From Paralvinella palmiformis (taxonomy: Eukaryota > Annelida > Polychaeta > Terebellida > Alvinellidae), in the NCBI GenBank assembly GCA_025642065.1, contig JAODUP010000472.1, positions 142,501 through 206,500 on the forward strand: DNA of 64,000 bases, in the 5' to 3' direction. Position numbers and translations under genes: made by a program. This document shows, piece by piece, positions 12,136 through 23,683 of this stretch; within the stretch, counting starts at the first letter, position 1; every line of letters starts with the position of its first letter. Below the pieces are notes generated by a model, which saw nothing but the letters and a program-made list of their open reading frames with translations, did no database searches and was not told the DNA's origin.

Positions 12136-12345
12136 AATAAAATCGCAATATTTGGTGATCTTGTTATGTATTCATAGATTTTTACCATTGCTTCTCAGCC
12201 GCATGCTGATTAGTTTTAACAGTGACCTGTTCTGGTTGATATAATTGCTTCCAGGGCTTGGGATGAAAAGGCAAGTTACTGATCTGGTCACAGTACATTA
12301 AAAGCACTAGTACTGTTGGGTGTACATCTTGCACATGTTAATAAA
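12136..12345 (+). terminator. ZNF207: ZNF207 poly(A) signals
   Basis: AATAAA at 12136-12141 and again at 12340-12345, about 0.8 and 1.0 kb after the stop codon. Either could end the 3' UTR. Confidence 0.55.
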
Positions 12346-12400
12346 GAAATATTACTGGTGTACATCCCTAACCTTATGGTTAGTGACCATCAATAATTCT
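12285..12400 (+). repeat. Hairpin-bearing dispersed repeat, copy 1
   Basis: Shares TGGTCACAGTAC, TACTGTTGGGTGTACATC and CCCTAACC..ATGGTTAGTGACC with the copy at 15125-15515. The CTAACC/GGTTAG arms form a short hairpin. Confidence 0.55.
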
Positions 12401-12559
12401 TCGCAAACATCTTCTGTGGAAACTGCTAAATATGATTCAGAAAAATAGTAATGTTCAGGTCACAATTGGTTAAAATTAGCATAAATCATTTATGTGTAGA
12501 CTAGACGTCATCCGTAATGAGAGATATTAGAACACCACAGGCTTCCGAGGTGTTGATCA

Positions 12560-12670
12560 GGCAAGTGCAGGGACCTCACAGCAAACAGACTCGCTAATAG
12601 CCTGTTTGCTTGTTGGACTTTTTACCAGTCCCCAGCCTGATTAGGTTGGTGATGGTCTCTGATTGTAAAT
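12560..12670 (+). repeat. Hairpin-bearing dispersed repeat, copy 2
   Basis: Shares AGGGACCTCRCAGCAA, TGCTTGTTGGACT and CCCAGCC..GGTTGGTGATGG with 14345-14455. The terminal hairpin is of the same type as copy 1. Confidence 0.6.
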
Positions 12671-14344
12671 GTAATATGTAACCGAAACGGCTAAATATAT
12701 CGATTATGAATTGTTGCCATACATAGCCTGTGCATTTTATAAAGCTGGCACACTGACATGCTGTACTTTTGTGTGTTCTGCTTGGATGCAGATGACTGAG
12801 CCATGTCTGTCTGAGATAGATGATGGTTTATCGTCGTCTACAATACGCTCTTCAAAGTTCAACCTTACAGTTTCAAGGTAAGCAGACAGTCTGCCTGTTG
12901 CCTTCACGGTGTCTTCAATGAATCGTACATCATTTGATGGGACTTCGTTGCCAGTATCACGTAATCAGAATTGCTTTCTTCTCTTCTAAATAGATAATGA
13001 CCAGTGGCAATATTTTACGATGACATATTAAACAAATGACAGTTAATATTGTAGATACGTATATTAGGCAAATGAATTCGCTGTGAGGGTTTGAAAATAG
13101 CCTATTCTGCTAAATAACCATCTTTCATGAAATATTTTTTCTGAAACTTTGCTTGCTGGTGCTTTCATTTTAGGCTGCTTTTTAAAAACTTTTACTAGAA
13201 TAGATTGTTGCTTTAGAAGAGTTGTTTTAGTCATGTAGGGGGTTTCCGTAGTCCAATATACACCTCTTTCAGTAAATACTTACAACATTGGTTTTTGCAC
13301 CGATTACACCAAAAACTTGGTCAGCCAATGCTAATGTAGTTTATACAAATAATGACTTCAGATTTAATCGGCCAGATATTGTGTTGATCATTTGAGATAT
13401 TATGTTTTGTGTGGTGAACCTGTAAGATTTGTAATAACCAGAAGATTTTGCTGGTGATGATTTTCTCATATAATACTGCCAAAAAAACCTTAGTACTGTA
13501 CAGTAAGGAATCTGTCTGCAAAGAGAACTCATTTTACTGATCTATAACACGAGTATAGGGAATCTTTTTGAGCCTGATGGACAGTTCACTGTGATCTTAG
13601 CGATATGTGGTTGATCATAATTTATAAAGTTCTGCAAATTGTTGTTAGTAACTTGGTGATATGCTGCTGTTTTCATCTTTCCTCAAACCAATGGCTGTAA
13701 TAAGAGGGCCCAAGGATACAAATAACTATTGCCGCCTACCGACATTGCCGTGAATGGCAAAGGTAAGCAGGCTAAATGCCTGTTGCCTTATGTTTTGCAA
13801 GTTTTAGACATACAGCATAGTTTAGGAGGTTTTTTTCCCCCTGTGGGATGTGTCACCGAATTGAAAATGATGGTGACACCACTATCTCTGAGACCTATAC
13901 GTCTGATGTTGTGTACGTTGCTTGTGAGACCTACACATGTACGTATAAATACTAATGTTGATGTCAGTTTTAACAGATGCTTGACACAAGCCACCTTATT
14001 GAATGGTGTTTCAAATGAAATGTTCAGATCCCATTTTAGTGAAATGGTTTTTAAATGTTTATATCAATTGCAAAAGAATCGAGAACCTTTCTGATAAAAG
14101 TTTGCAAACCTTTATAAAACAGTTGAAAGTGAAATGTATTGAGAATGTGCACGGTTCACTGCTACACGCTGTTAATTTAGCAAAGCTTTCGTACGAGAAA
14201 CATCTTGAGGAAAATATTTGATGATATAATAGAATATAATTACTTAACATTTATAATTTTTGTTTCATAAAATTAGTTACATGCACTTAATAAAAGCGCT
14301 ATTATATTGAAGAGATATAACGTATTAAACTGGCAAATTGTTGG
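12671..14344. other. Intergenic DNA without recognised genes
   Basis: Open frames at 13729-14094 and 14003-14221 overlap in different frames and match no family I know. No splice context supports them. Confidence 0.45.
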
Positions 14345-14455
14345 TCGATGTTTTGCTGTAGGGACCTCGCAGCAACATGCCTTGGTGGCTCTTGCTTGTT
14401 GGACTGTCATGGTCCCCAGCCGTAAATGGCTGGTGAGGGTCTCCGATGTGAAACA
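14345..14455 (+). repeat. Hairpin-bearing dispersed repeat, copy 3
   Basis: Closest to copy 2: AGGGACCTCGCAGCAA, GCTTGTTGGACTGTCATGG, then CCCCAGCC..GGCTGGTGAGG forming the hairpin. Confidence 0.6.
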
Positions 14456-15124
14456 CAAATCTGACCATTGTTCTTTAGCTGAAACATTCTGTGTTAATTT
14501 TTCTTGAATGTCTTCTGACAGCCATCAGCGAACTATGCTGAAGATTTATGAGCTAAACAGTTTTTGAGATCGGGATAAGTAGGTAAGTGTGTGGGAATGT
14601 GGTAAGGTAAGCAGTAGTCGAATCTCGTTGATCCGGTAGAACTGTGGCCATATTTTGTATTAACCACCTTTCGGAGTGGTACTGTTTTCGGGGTCGTTTC
14701 CAGGTGGGAAATGACCAAAAAAAGAAACACATTCCGATGAACTAAATATTAATTTGGTAAAATTCATCTTGCGGTGAATAGAACATGCATGATTTAATTT
14801 CACGAGGAAAAAATTGATGAAATGAGCTGTGTAAGGATAACCAGAGGAAACAGATATATCAAATGTTTCATTAAGAAAGTGTTAAAGTCATCTAGTACTG
14901 TTGTCAGAATGCTTGTGCTGTCTATACCTCTAGTTTATTTTGATTTAGTATATTAACAGTTTGTTTTATTAGCCTTAAATTTCAAAACAGCGAATTTTTG
15001 CTGTATGGAAACCAGGTGTTATGCATTTCTTAACAATGGGTAATGTGCATTTGAATGAAAATGTGATCTAGTTTATGACCAATATAAATAAATTGGTGGA
15101 CCATCTGTGTATGCGTGCTGGTTC

Positions 15125-15515
15125 AGTGTGATGTGGTCACAGTACCGCTGTTGTACTGTTGGGTGTACATCCTCGTGCTGTGTTTGGTATGTGATGGCTA
15201 TTAGTTACCAGATCATCGTATTCGAGAACGATTCAGTGCGGTGTCTGGATGATGCGGTGAAGGACGACACGAGGAAACAGTTTATGGCAGGTGATGGGGG
15301 AGTATTTATAACCCATTTATACGATAGTGATTTCTCATTAATGGTTGATTTATGGTTGTAATTAGTACTCTGGGATCCATTTTTGCTCTTTATAAGAATT
15401 CGTTTGTCGAGTGGTTTGGTTCCGAAATCTAGATCTTTTGATGGGGTGGGGAGTATCGGGTGACTTGTGGTGTACACCCCTAACCTGATGTGGTTGGTGA
15501 CCGCATCTTCCGACG
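15125..15515 (+). repeat. Hairpin-bearing dispersed repeat, copy 4 (interrupted)
   Basis: The head (GTGGTCACAGTAC..TACTGTTGGGTGTACATCC) and tail (GGTGTACACCCCTAACC..GTGGTTGGTGACC) match copy 1. About 290 bases of unrelated sequence separate them. Confidence 0.5.
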
Positions 15516-15980
15516 ATTTTGTGTGTTCCTCAGCAAGAGATTGAAAGCCTGTCGTTTTATTGTTATTCGCATAATGTATTTGTACAATATCATGAATATT
15601 TGACATGCCGCGTTATTAAATTGTTATAACATCGAAACACGATGTGGTCAATAAATCAAAACATTGCCGTACCTGTATTGTTGTTGTTTTATGTCTTATA
15701 TATAAATATATACAGTCGACTCTTAATTAACTAATGAATATATTCTACTAATTAGGTACCAGGTCTTATCTTCTCCTTCAACGGCCTTGTAACATTGTCC
15801 TCCAAGCAGTTCGGTTATTTGAGAGTTAACGGTGTGTGTGGTGTTACTGACTCGGATAGTTGTTCTTGTTGATATTCGACATGAACATGCTACCTTAACG
15901 TATGTAACATTTTATAAAATCCATAGTGGACAATTAGGAAGTAGTTTGCAAATATTTTATGCGTAATTTTGCTACTGCAC
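15516..15980. other. Intergenic, nothing recognised
   Basis: AT-rich stretch without gene or repeat signal. Confidence 0.4.
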
Positions 15981-16065
15981 AAGAGATTCCATGGCACAGT
16001 GGTTAAGCCTGCGAATTGTGTGGTCGGATCCGACTCCCAGTGGTTGTAGGAATTGTTTCCCCTAT
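15981..16065 (+). mobile_element. Possible tRNA-like SINE head
   Basis: CATGGCACAGTGGTTAAGCC resembles a pol III A box and GGTCGGATCCGACTCCC a B box, about 35 bases apart. The copy is single and short, so this is tentative. Confidence 0.35.
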
Positions 16066-17398
16066 AAAAAATATGTTTTATGAAGTATACAAACTATATA
16101 TCCAAAGCAGTGTAACTTGGTTGTCATTCTTCACACTTATGCGAAAGCTAATTGGATGGATAAATATGGAGTACGTGTTTTTGTGCTAAAATCTAGAATT
16201 TGTCGAAACCGGTCGAAAATTTGGATCGTCGAAACATCGTCGTATGTGGTACAACATTTTCTTATTGGTTTTCAAGACTTTGCTATAAGCCCTCAATGAA
16301 AACGACGTCGTGTATTATTAGTTACATCTCGTTGTGTACGAAGTCGATGTTCCCGGATAGTGGATCGACGGAAGTGAAAATCGGACATCGTACAAAAAAT
16401 GAAACTTTACCGTCGGCTCTGGAGAGAGATAAAATTTATTGTTTCCAATATTAAACCGAAAATAAACAATATACAACATCGATAAGACTACAGAATGTTG
16501 TTCTCATCACAAAAGATTGTATATACTTCGTGGATGGTGATGGCTAACTCATCTCGCCGCCATCTACATAACAAAGAAATATGTAAACAAGAAAATACAG
16601 TTAGTTAATTCTTTATCAACGGAATCGCTGCCATTCGTAACACCAAGGGTTTGGTAATATTTACTATAACGGTGATACATATATGGTAGGTGACTACAAT
16701 TACAGCATGGTGTGTCGCCTATCTAAGTAGTACATCACACAGACGAGATGCGAAATTTCGTAACTGACATCAGTTAAATTCCACCTTTTCGACCCGTTTT
16801 CTGCAGATACTATGCAGCAGCTCCCGTAGAAACCTCTGCCGACCAAACCAGTATAATATGCATTATGTCGTCTCCGACAAAACTTGGATTACCAATCTCT
16901 TCCAAGAAGCTCAAGATCATCTATCTGCTGATGAAATCAGATTTAAATGTAGAACTTATTACCAACTTAATTCCAGATGTTCCACTGATGGTGCTAGAGG
17001 GAGAGAAGCCAACATGTTGCATGATGACTCGCTCGGTGTACCGCTTATTGGTTTATCCGCAAAATCTTCCCCTCTGCGGAGATACAATGAAATGCTGGAT
17101 AATTTGCAGGTCTCTTCGCTACTTTTATAATTCGCAGGACAAAGTCTCCCAAATTAGTAAAAATGTCAGTGTTGTTTATTAAAATCAAATTTAGTCAGAT
17201 GTATGTTAAAACAATTCCTAAAATAAAGTTACAGTGGTTTTAAAACTTGCTTTGTTAGCATCTCAAATGGACAATATCACAGTTTTAATCGGGAAAATTC
17301 GGAATCTGACGTCATCTTTGACATCTTTGACAAACACTCGCCATGGCCTACTATAACCTATATTACGAATTCAATCTTGGCATTGTTAAACCTGTAAA
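16066..17398. other. Intergenic, unassigned open frames
   Basis: Two overlapping plus-strand frames span 16858-17130 and 16865-17182. One reaches a CAG|GTCTCT donor-like site at about 17109. No domain is recognised in either. Not called as a gene. Confidence 0.35.
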
Positions 17399-17557
17399 AT
17401 GGTGTGTTGTGCCGCTATAATTGTGCAAATGGACCCGCAAGTGGATGGAGTATGCATTAGTTCCCCAAACAAGACTCGTTTGCGTGATTGGCTGCCAAAC
17501 ATGAACGGGGTGCAGTGGAAACCAACTTGCCATAGTAAGCTCTGCGGGAAACACTGA
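17399..17557 (+). pseudogene. Broken THAP-type zinc-finger domain
   Basis: Begins MVCCAA. After a one-base frame change it continues as NCANGPASGWSMH, hits a stop, then FPKQDS. In the first frame it resumes with DWLPNMNGVQWKPTCHSKLC and GKH before TGA at 17555. The ordered pieces (C-x-x-N-C, FPK, W..W.PT, S.LCGKH) are those of the C2CH THAP DNA-binding domain found in THAP proteins and P-element-like transposases. Frame shifts and stops show it is decayed. A donor-like GTAGGT follows at about 17561. It could be a fossil exon of a THAP gene or of a DNA transposon. Confidence 0.55.
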
Positions 17558-18799
17558 GGAAGGTAGGTTTGTTATTTCACCGTATTTGGCATAATCAATT
17601 GAATATGACATCGTGTCCGGCTCAACCATATTTGACAAACGGCGAATTAGGAATTTAATAGGGTAATCTTGAGAGTAACTATTAGACCGTTCACACATTC
17701 GTGAATAAATAAAATTTCACTTATTCACACAAAAATAATATTTACTCAAAGCTTCCGAAAATTACTTCAAAAACATTTATCATCCAATAGTTTCCTGATC
17801 TGAAATAATGCCATGAGATACTGCTGTAACCATTTCAGATGTCATATTTATGAACATTTACTGAATATAAGAACCTTGCTTGAAGGATGGGAGAGATTTT
17901 GGTGAGCTGGTTATCTTGGCTGGTAAACGTCCATGGTTATTATGATGGTCACGTGATTCAAATACTCTCTCCTGATTGGCCAGTTGTCTTTGTTTACAGT
18001 AAATAAACGCACATGGTCTTGTTTATATGGTGGATTTCTCTGTCCCTTTCATGTTTATTTGTTTGATCACTGTTTTTTTCTTCATTTTAAGTTAAGATTA
18101 TTATAATAAATGATACAGCAATCCTATGAAGATTTTAGTATAGGGTTGAATATGTAGGGTTCTGAAAGTGTAGACTTGTGCGTGATGACTTAATTAATTG
18201 TTATTAAATATGGGGGAAATCTGATTAAATGAAAAAAGCAATTGAATCTTTCACAAAAGAATACATATAACGTTAAATTGTTCTGGTATCGATAAATTAC
18301 ATGGTTTTATGATGCACAGTGTCATGTTACCCATATGTCGCATTACTCTTTCCAATTTTCAAATGTTGGCAGCTATGTCATATGGGAGACCACATCCACC
18401 GGGCTCCCGTGTACTGACAAATACCAAATGAAGATATGTGATACGAGAAGGGAAATACTCGTTTTCAGGGCCAGTGTGTTGACTTACTAGTACTATGTTA
18501 CTGGGCTGTCGGATTTTTCAATAGGCTTTTGGTCTATTCATCGGGAGCAGGTTTCATCAACGAGACTAAACTGAACAACAGCTTTCTAATTCCATTCGAG
18601 ACCCATTTCTATCAATCATATATAATTCATCGATTTCTAATCGAATATTATATAAACGGGTTCAATGGTGAGGAATTTCGGGTAAAATATTATCATAAAA
18701 GCTATGTGATGTTCAATTCCAATTTTGCAATGAAACAGGAACATCATGAAACATTATAAACACGTTACCTTGCGCGTATCATAACGTTCCAGTTGTGAC
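17558..18799. other. AT-rich intergenic DNA
   Basis: No gene recognised. The frame at 18529-18759 has no family resemblance. Confidence 0.4.
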
Positions 18800-18992
18800 G
18801 ATGATGGTGCTCATTGTTGTTATAAGGCCAATTTTGTTCACATGGTAGGCTAAATGGGCCGAGCGACCTCCTAAGGTAATGAAGCGACGCCACAGATGAA
18901 AGACCATTCAGATATGCCCACGCCGAGATTCGAATTCAGGTGGTAGTGAACTCTGGTCCAACGCGTTACCAGTTAGACCAAAGAGGCACCCC
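18800..18992 (-). mobile_element. tRNA-derived SINE (family A)
   Basis: The reverse strand carries GTCTAACTGGTAACGCGTTG (A-box side), AATTCGAATCTCGGCGTG (B-box side) and GGTCGCTCGGCCCATTTAGC. Flanks ACGTTCCAGTT (18784) and ACGTTCCAATT (18993) form an 11-base target duplication with one mismatch. Confidence 0.8.
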
Positions 18993-20330
18993 ACGTTCCA
19001 ATTACAAAATACGTCAACTAGAAATGAAACCTATTACACGGTTGTATTCAGGATTTCAATATAAAATATTCATAGTTAATGATTAGTTGGGGGGGGGAGA
19101 GAAACATCGATTTGACAGAAGTCGAGAAATCTTCTGCCGTCGGAAGTTGCCATGTGAAATGTGTATTGTTGTCAGTGTCCGCTGTCCATTTGTTGATGGA
19201 TGAGGCATTCCATACGATGTACACTCATTTCTGTTTCCTAAGATAGAGTCTTTTGGACGAAACAGTGGTACTTGAAATTGCGTCGGAATATCGGGCTGTC
19301 GAAACAACGAGCTGCAAGAATGTCGAGTTGTGAGAGACAATGAGAGATCCAAATGTAGAAGAGCCCCCTACCCCTTCTGGCTATGCTGTAAACTTATTGC
19401 AGATTTTGGTTTATTGGAAAAAGTCTCGGGTCGATTTGGATCGAATAATACTTGAAATAATTGAAAACTAACTATGCCTGGTAAGAAAAAGCCTTAATTA
19501 AAGGACAATGCTCCTAACTACTATTATAAGAAACTGATGGATGAATATTGTAATCCAGGCACGAGCCACATACAGGTATAGGTTGTGGGATGGAAACGCA
19601 TTACATCTATGGCATGTTTCATCCGTAAATAAAAGGCTTGGAATCGGTCTTCTGATTGCACCAGAGAGTAGCCGTTTGGCCAAACGTTCTCCAAATACAG
19701 CATTACAATAAACCTGGTAAGCAGCTTTCTCGTTTAGGTTTGAAAGACGAGGAGGGAATCATGCCAACAATTCTACCATTCGGCTCTAGTGGGCATCAAG
19801 CCTCACACTGCAATATTTGATCCTTTTTTATTTAATAAGAACAATGATGATGACAATAATAGTCATTGTTGGATGGGGGAGGCGTTGCAAAAGCCGGTAG
19901 ATTGTCAAGAGAACCTCCTCGGTTTGTTATGGTGGAATTTTTAATAATAATAATAATAACTGCAAAACTTCTATTGTGCCAATATCCTCGAAAAGAATCC
20001 GGCTCAGTGGCGTACCTAGTACAGGTGTTGGGCAAACTAATAGTCCAGGTACGATGCAAAGTTCATCAACAAACAGATATAGGACTGGCTTTTCGCTGCG
20101 AGAAAGAAAAGGTGCATGATTTTCATTTTTGATCCCCGATAAGTGTGCATAATTTCCTATGAGTCGGTTTCATTCGTAGATGCCGAATGACTTCTGAAAT
20201 CAATAAATATCGTTACGTCACATGTCTGACTGTGAAAAGTTGTCACTCTGTGTTCACTCCCTTGGCACATCGTCCAGATGTTGTATTTATAATTTCTGAT
20301 CGCGTGTGCTAGTTCGGCTTTGCGTAACAC
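18993..20330. other. Intergenic, nothing firmly recognised
   Basis: Contains a short (AAT)n run near 19940 and scattered ORFs without domain similarity. Confidence 0.4.
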
Positions 20331-20495
20331 CTCCGTCCCCTAATTGGTAGCGCGGTTCGGCACAGATCTATAGTACATGGGCTCAAATCTCGGCTGGATT
20401 ATGTCTGAATGATATTTCATCTTTCATCATTACCCTTAGAGGTCAGTCGGCCCATTTAGCCTATCATGTGCACAACAGTGGTCGTAAAACATCAC
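20331..20495 (+). mobile_element. tRNA-derived SINE (family A), diverged
   Basis: Contains TAATTGGTAGCGCGGTTCGG, GGGCTCAAATCTCGGC, TTTCATCTTTCATCATTACC and GTCGGCCCATTTAGCCTAT in family order. No clear target duplication. Confidence 0.7.
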
Positions 20496-20540
20496 CTTTG
20501 ATCTTATTTATATTCACGTGCTACTACTAACGCGCACGCA

Positions 20541-20541
20541 C

Positions 20542-20590
<49 letters not shown>

Positions 20591-20611
20591 TATATATACG
20601 CATATATATAT
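20541..20611. repeat. (TA)n microsatellite with ACGC/TGCA interruptions
   Basis: TA run broken by ATGCATAT and ATACGCATAT in its distal part. Confidence 0.9.
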
Positions 20612-20916
20612 ATGCGCAAACCAATCACTCCAATTATCAAAGAACACATATTTTTATTATACGAAGCCTAATATCTACAGGTACTATCAGCTTTATATTT
20701 TATCTGACCTCTAGCATGTCCGGGTATTGAATATCGCCCCTTTTCGGTTCCGTACACCTGTCTACACATACAATACATCAATAGTAACACCTGTAATACT
20801 CCTCAGTAACTAGCGTAACATCAGCAAACAGTTACTACGTGATAACTGGTTACATCTGACGTCATGATCAGCTGTCTACCGCCTTAACAGTCATTACGGT
20901 AGACATAAGGAGAAAG

Positions 20917-21052
20917 ATGACAGCTGATGATGATACAAGAGTGGATCATCTGATGATAACTGATGAGAAACGTCAAAAGACAAAATGTCGAATGGCTTAC
21001 GGAGAACACGATGTTGTTTATGATCGACCATTAAGAAAGTTTGTCCATACAC
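20917..21052 (+). CDS. Orphan exon-like ORF, unknown protein
   Basis: ATG at 20917 (A at -3) opens MTADDDTRVDHLMITDEKRQ, followed by KTKCRMAYGEHDVVYDRPLR and KFVHT, then meets a strong donor, GTGAGT, at 21053 in phase 1. The composition looks coding (acidic then basic, few rare residues), but no family is recognised. It lies 2.1 kb upstream of the xylosyltransferase-like start codon. Its phase does not fit that first exon, but does fit exon 3 at 26399, so an alternative 5' exon is conceivable. It may equally be chance. Confidence 0.3.
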
Positions 21053-21319
21053 GTGAGTAATGTGAAAGAATAATTAAAGTTTACCTATGTCGAATAACGA
21101 TTATCAAAATCGGATAAAACGAACGAACGAGCACTTCAATCAACGTTATTAGTTATTTGGAATTGAAACCTAAATAATCAGATAGTAACAATTAAAGGCC
21201 AGATAATTCGAATTGATCTAAGTAATCGCCATCCCTGTCACATCGGATTTTCAAAGACCTCAATCGCATTTTTATTTTTGAATATTTTATTCATTTTGTT
21301 TATATCTTGAACCCCCACC

Positions 21320-21328
21320 CTAAACACA

Positions 21329-21359
<31 letters not shown>

Positions 21360-21364
21360 CACAC
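21320..21364. repeat. (CA)n microsatellite
   Basis: CA run with single-base interruptions. Confidence 0.95.
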
Positions 21365-21748
21365 CACGACACAATGAAAATAGAACATACAAGTTAACAT
21401 ATTATGAGTTGTACAACGAATAAAATGAATAAGTCAAGGCGCAACAATAAGTCAAATGAACGCGAGTGTGGTGCCCCAAGCTGGTGTTGTAAATAACGAA
21501 CAACAAATAACCTAAACCCATATAGCATATAGGTTCGAAGCCTACCACACTGGAGTGATCAAGGTAAATGATTCGGTTCATCGTTTGACAACCATTCGAT
21601 ATAATTGTTACTTAACAATACAGGACACGTATATAATCTACTAGAACATGTCAACAATTCTATCTAACATAAGACCAATGAAATATGGAATCTTCCACAA
21701 CGTATGTATTTTATGAAGTTCTCAAAGCAGGGTCCCAATGACGAGTAA
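21365..21748. other. Intergenic, nothing recognised
   Basis: No gene or repeat signal beyond AT richness. Confidence 0.4.
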
Positions 21749-22183
21749 TCGCTTAACATTCAGAGAAGCAGTATATTATCTATAAATTATTAAGGGAATT
21801 TTGCATTGGTTTTAAATTATAATATTTTTTTAAGAAAACCTTTAAAGCAGGGACATTCTCATAAACGACATCATCTTCGAGAAACATCGACTATGTTCGT
21901 GGAAGCTTATGAATATACAAATGACTCTGTCTAAGCGTTTTTTCGCTTAACATTCAGAGAAGCAGTATATTACCTATAAATTAGGGTTACCAGGGGAATT
22001 CTTGCATATGATGTCATCTTGGGAAACCGTGAATATAATATTTCATTGTGGACAGCAAAAGTCATTCCATATATAATTGCAGGGTGTTAGGACATTCTCA
22101 TAAACGACATCATCTTCGAGAAACATCGACTATGTTCGTGGAAGCTTATGAATATACAAATGACTCTGTCTAAGCGTTTTTTC
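21749..22183 (+). repeat. Recent direct duplication (94-bp identical block)
   Basis: 21851-21944 and 22090-22183 are identical over 94 bases, starting GGACATTCTCATAAACG and ending TAAGCGTTTTTTC. A second shared block, CGCTTAACATTCAGAGAAGC with its continuation, occurs at 21750 and 21944. The two blocks are offset by 239 and 194 bases, so the unit changed length by about 45 bases between copies. Confidence 0.9.
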
Positions 22184-22291
22184 TTCTTCTTCTTCAGAAC
22201 ATAAACATTGATCCCCATTTATTTTTCTGGTTTGGTCAGGAATTTAATGATCTGATAGCTCTATATTTTATATATAAAGTAAACTATATTA

Positions 22292-22348
<57 letters not shown>
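22292..22348. repeat. (TA)n microsatellite
   Basis: Uninterrupted TA run. Confidence 0.95.
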
Positions 22349-22356
<8 letters not shown>

Positions 22357-23118
22357 TTTCTTAGGACTCATTCAATAACATTTTATTCGACGCGATCAAG
22401 ATTAATGACCTATGACATCGAGACGCACCTGATTATGTAATTAATTTTAATATGAATGACTAGCTAATTTGTCCATTTAATGCCTACGTTTTGAAACATT
22501 TCGAGTACGTCTATTTATGGGAATTGGTAAGAGGTTGCTACATTTTCTTAACTAAAAAATAACACAGTCACTCAATAGAGTCACCCAGAACTACTCAGTA
22601 ATAGTATATAATTCTATTAGAGCTTAATTAAAAGCAAATTCAACAAGTGTTAGTAACTGTATTGTGCAGATTTTTCTATCTAGATTCCTTAATTGTGTAT
22701 TCTGTGGATAGAAATATGTGACCGTACTGGGGCAGATTACTGAACTGTATAGGTCTATAAACCTATACATTCATCAACATATACATCCACAAACTTATAC
22801 ATATCCATAAATCTATACAACATGCTCAAATACGTGGCTATATCAACAACGTAAATGGTCAGGGATTTAGATAGCCACAGATTCACAAATATATACAAGT
22901 ACATGCACACGTAAGTTATCTGCATTCGAATATTGGGATATCGGACGTTCTGGTAGTAAACCGAAATATTACTCTTATTATTATTATTATTATTAGTGCG
23001 TTTCTATGAATGTGTGTGTCAGTGGGCGTGTCAGTTCGCGTTCGCTTCTGTATTCGCGGTGAGTAAAACGACATTAGTATAGAGAAACACAATTCAAAAT
23101 TCGTCATCTGAGCGACCA
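22349..23118. other. Upstream region of the xylosyltransferase-like gene
   Basis: Contains a degenerate tandem repeat of about 16-20 bases based on AAACYTATACAT at 22750-22825, and a (TTA)n run at 22976-22995. In-frame TAG at 23080-23082 precedes the start codon. No core promoter motif could be assigned. Confidence 0.45.
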
Positions 23119-23349
23119 ATGAAAATATTAAATTTAATTATCAATGTTTCAAGAAAACATATTTGTCTAATATATCTGTTTATTGTTTACATTCAAGTTG
23201 CCTTTCTAGTGTTTGTTACCTACGTCTCTAAGGAGACACTTACCTCCCAAAGACAACATCATCATCATCATCAACCACGACAACAACAACAACAACAAAA
23301 TCAACAACACAAGGACGCATCTATCAAACTCGAATTCCAAAATAGAAAA
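23119..23349 (+). CDS. XYLT-like exon 1 (signal anchor and stem)
   Basis: MKILNLIINVSRKH, then a hydrophobic span of about 22 residues (ICLIYLFIVYIQVAFLVFVT), then HHHHH and QQQQQQ tracts. This is the expected Golgi type II topology. Donor GTAAGT at 23350, phase 0. In-frame TAG at 23080 and the anchor position favour this start. Confidence 0.75.
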
Positions 23350-23641
23350 GTAAGTCAGATTAATTTGTGAACTAAGCTTTTATTTTTGGGCATTTCTGTG
23401 TCAGAACTGACATCGCGCATAATTACACAGCTATAATTAAAGGAAAAGAATCCTTATTTCTATAATTCTGTTTTAAACCCGATCCCTTTCTATTGTTGTT
23501 GGCTAATTTTATTTGTTAGTGTAATATAATAGTAGTATTCTATATAGCGCTGATACTCGGAAGGATTTCTCTCCGTATATTGCGGAGTCGCTTTTTGATA
23601 TCGTCAAAAGTGAATAAGACTCAGATGACAGCAGTCTCACC

Positions 23642-23683
<42 letters not shown>

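Noticed and set aside
16858..17182. Two overlapping plus-strand frames with a donor-like site
   Set aside because: They compete in different frames, no domain is recognisable and no partner exon was found.
21749..22183. CRISPR-like direct repeats
   Set aside because: Only two long copies with unequal spacing in animal DNA; a tandem duplication explains them.
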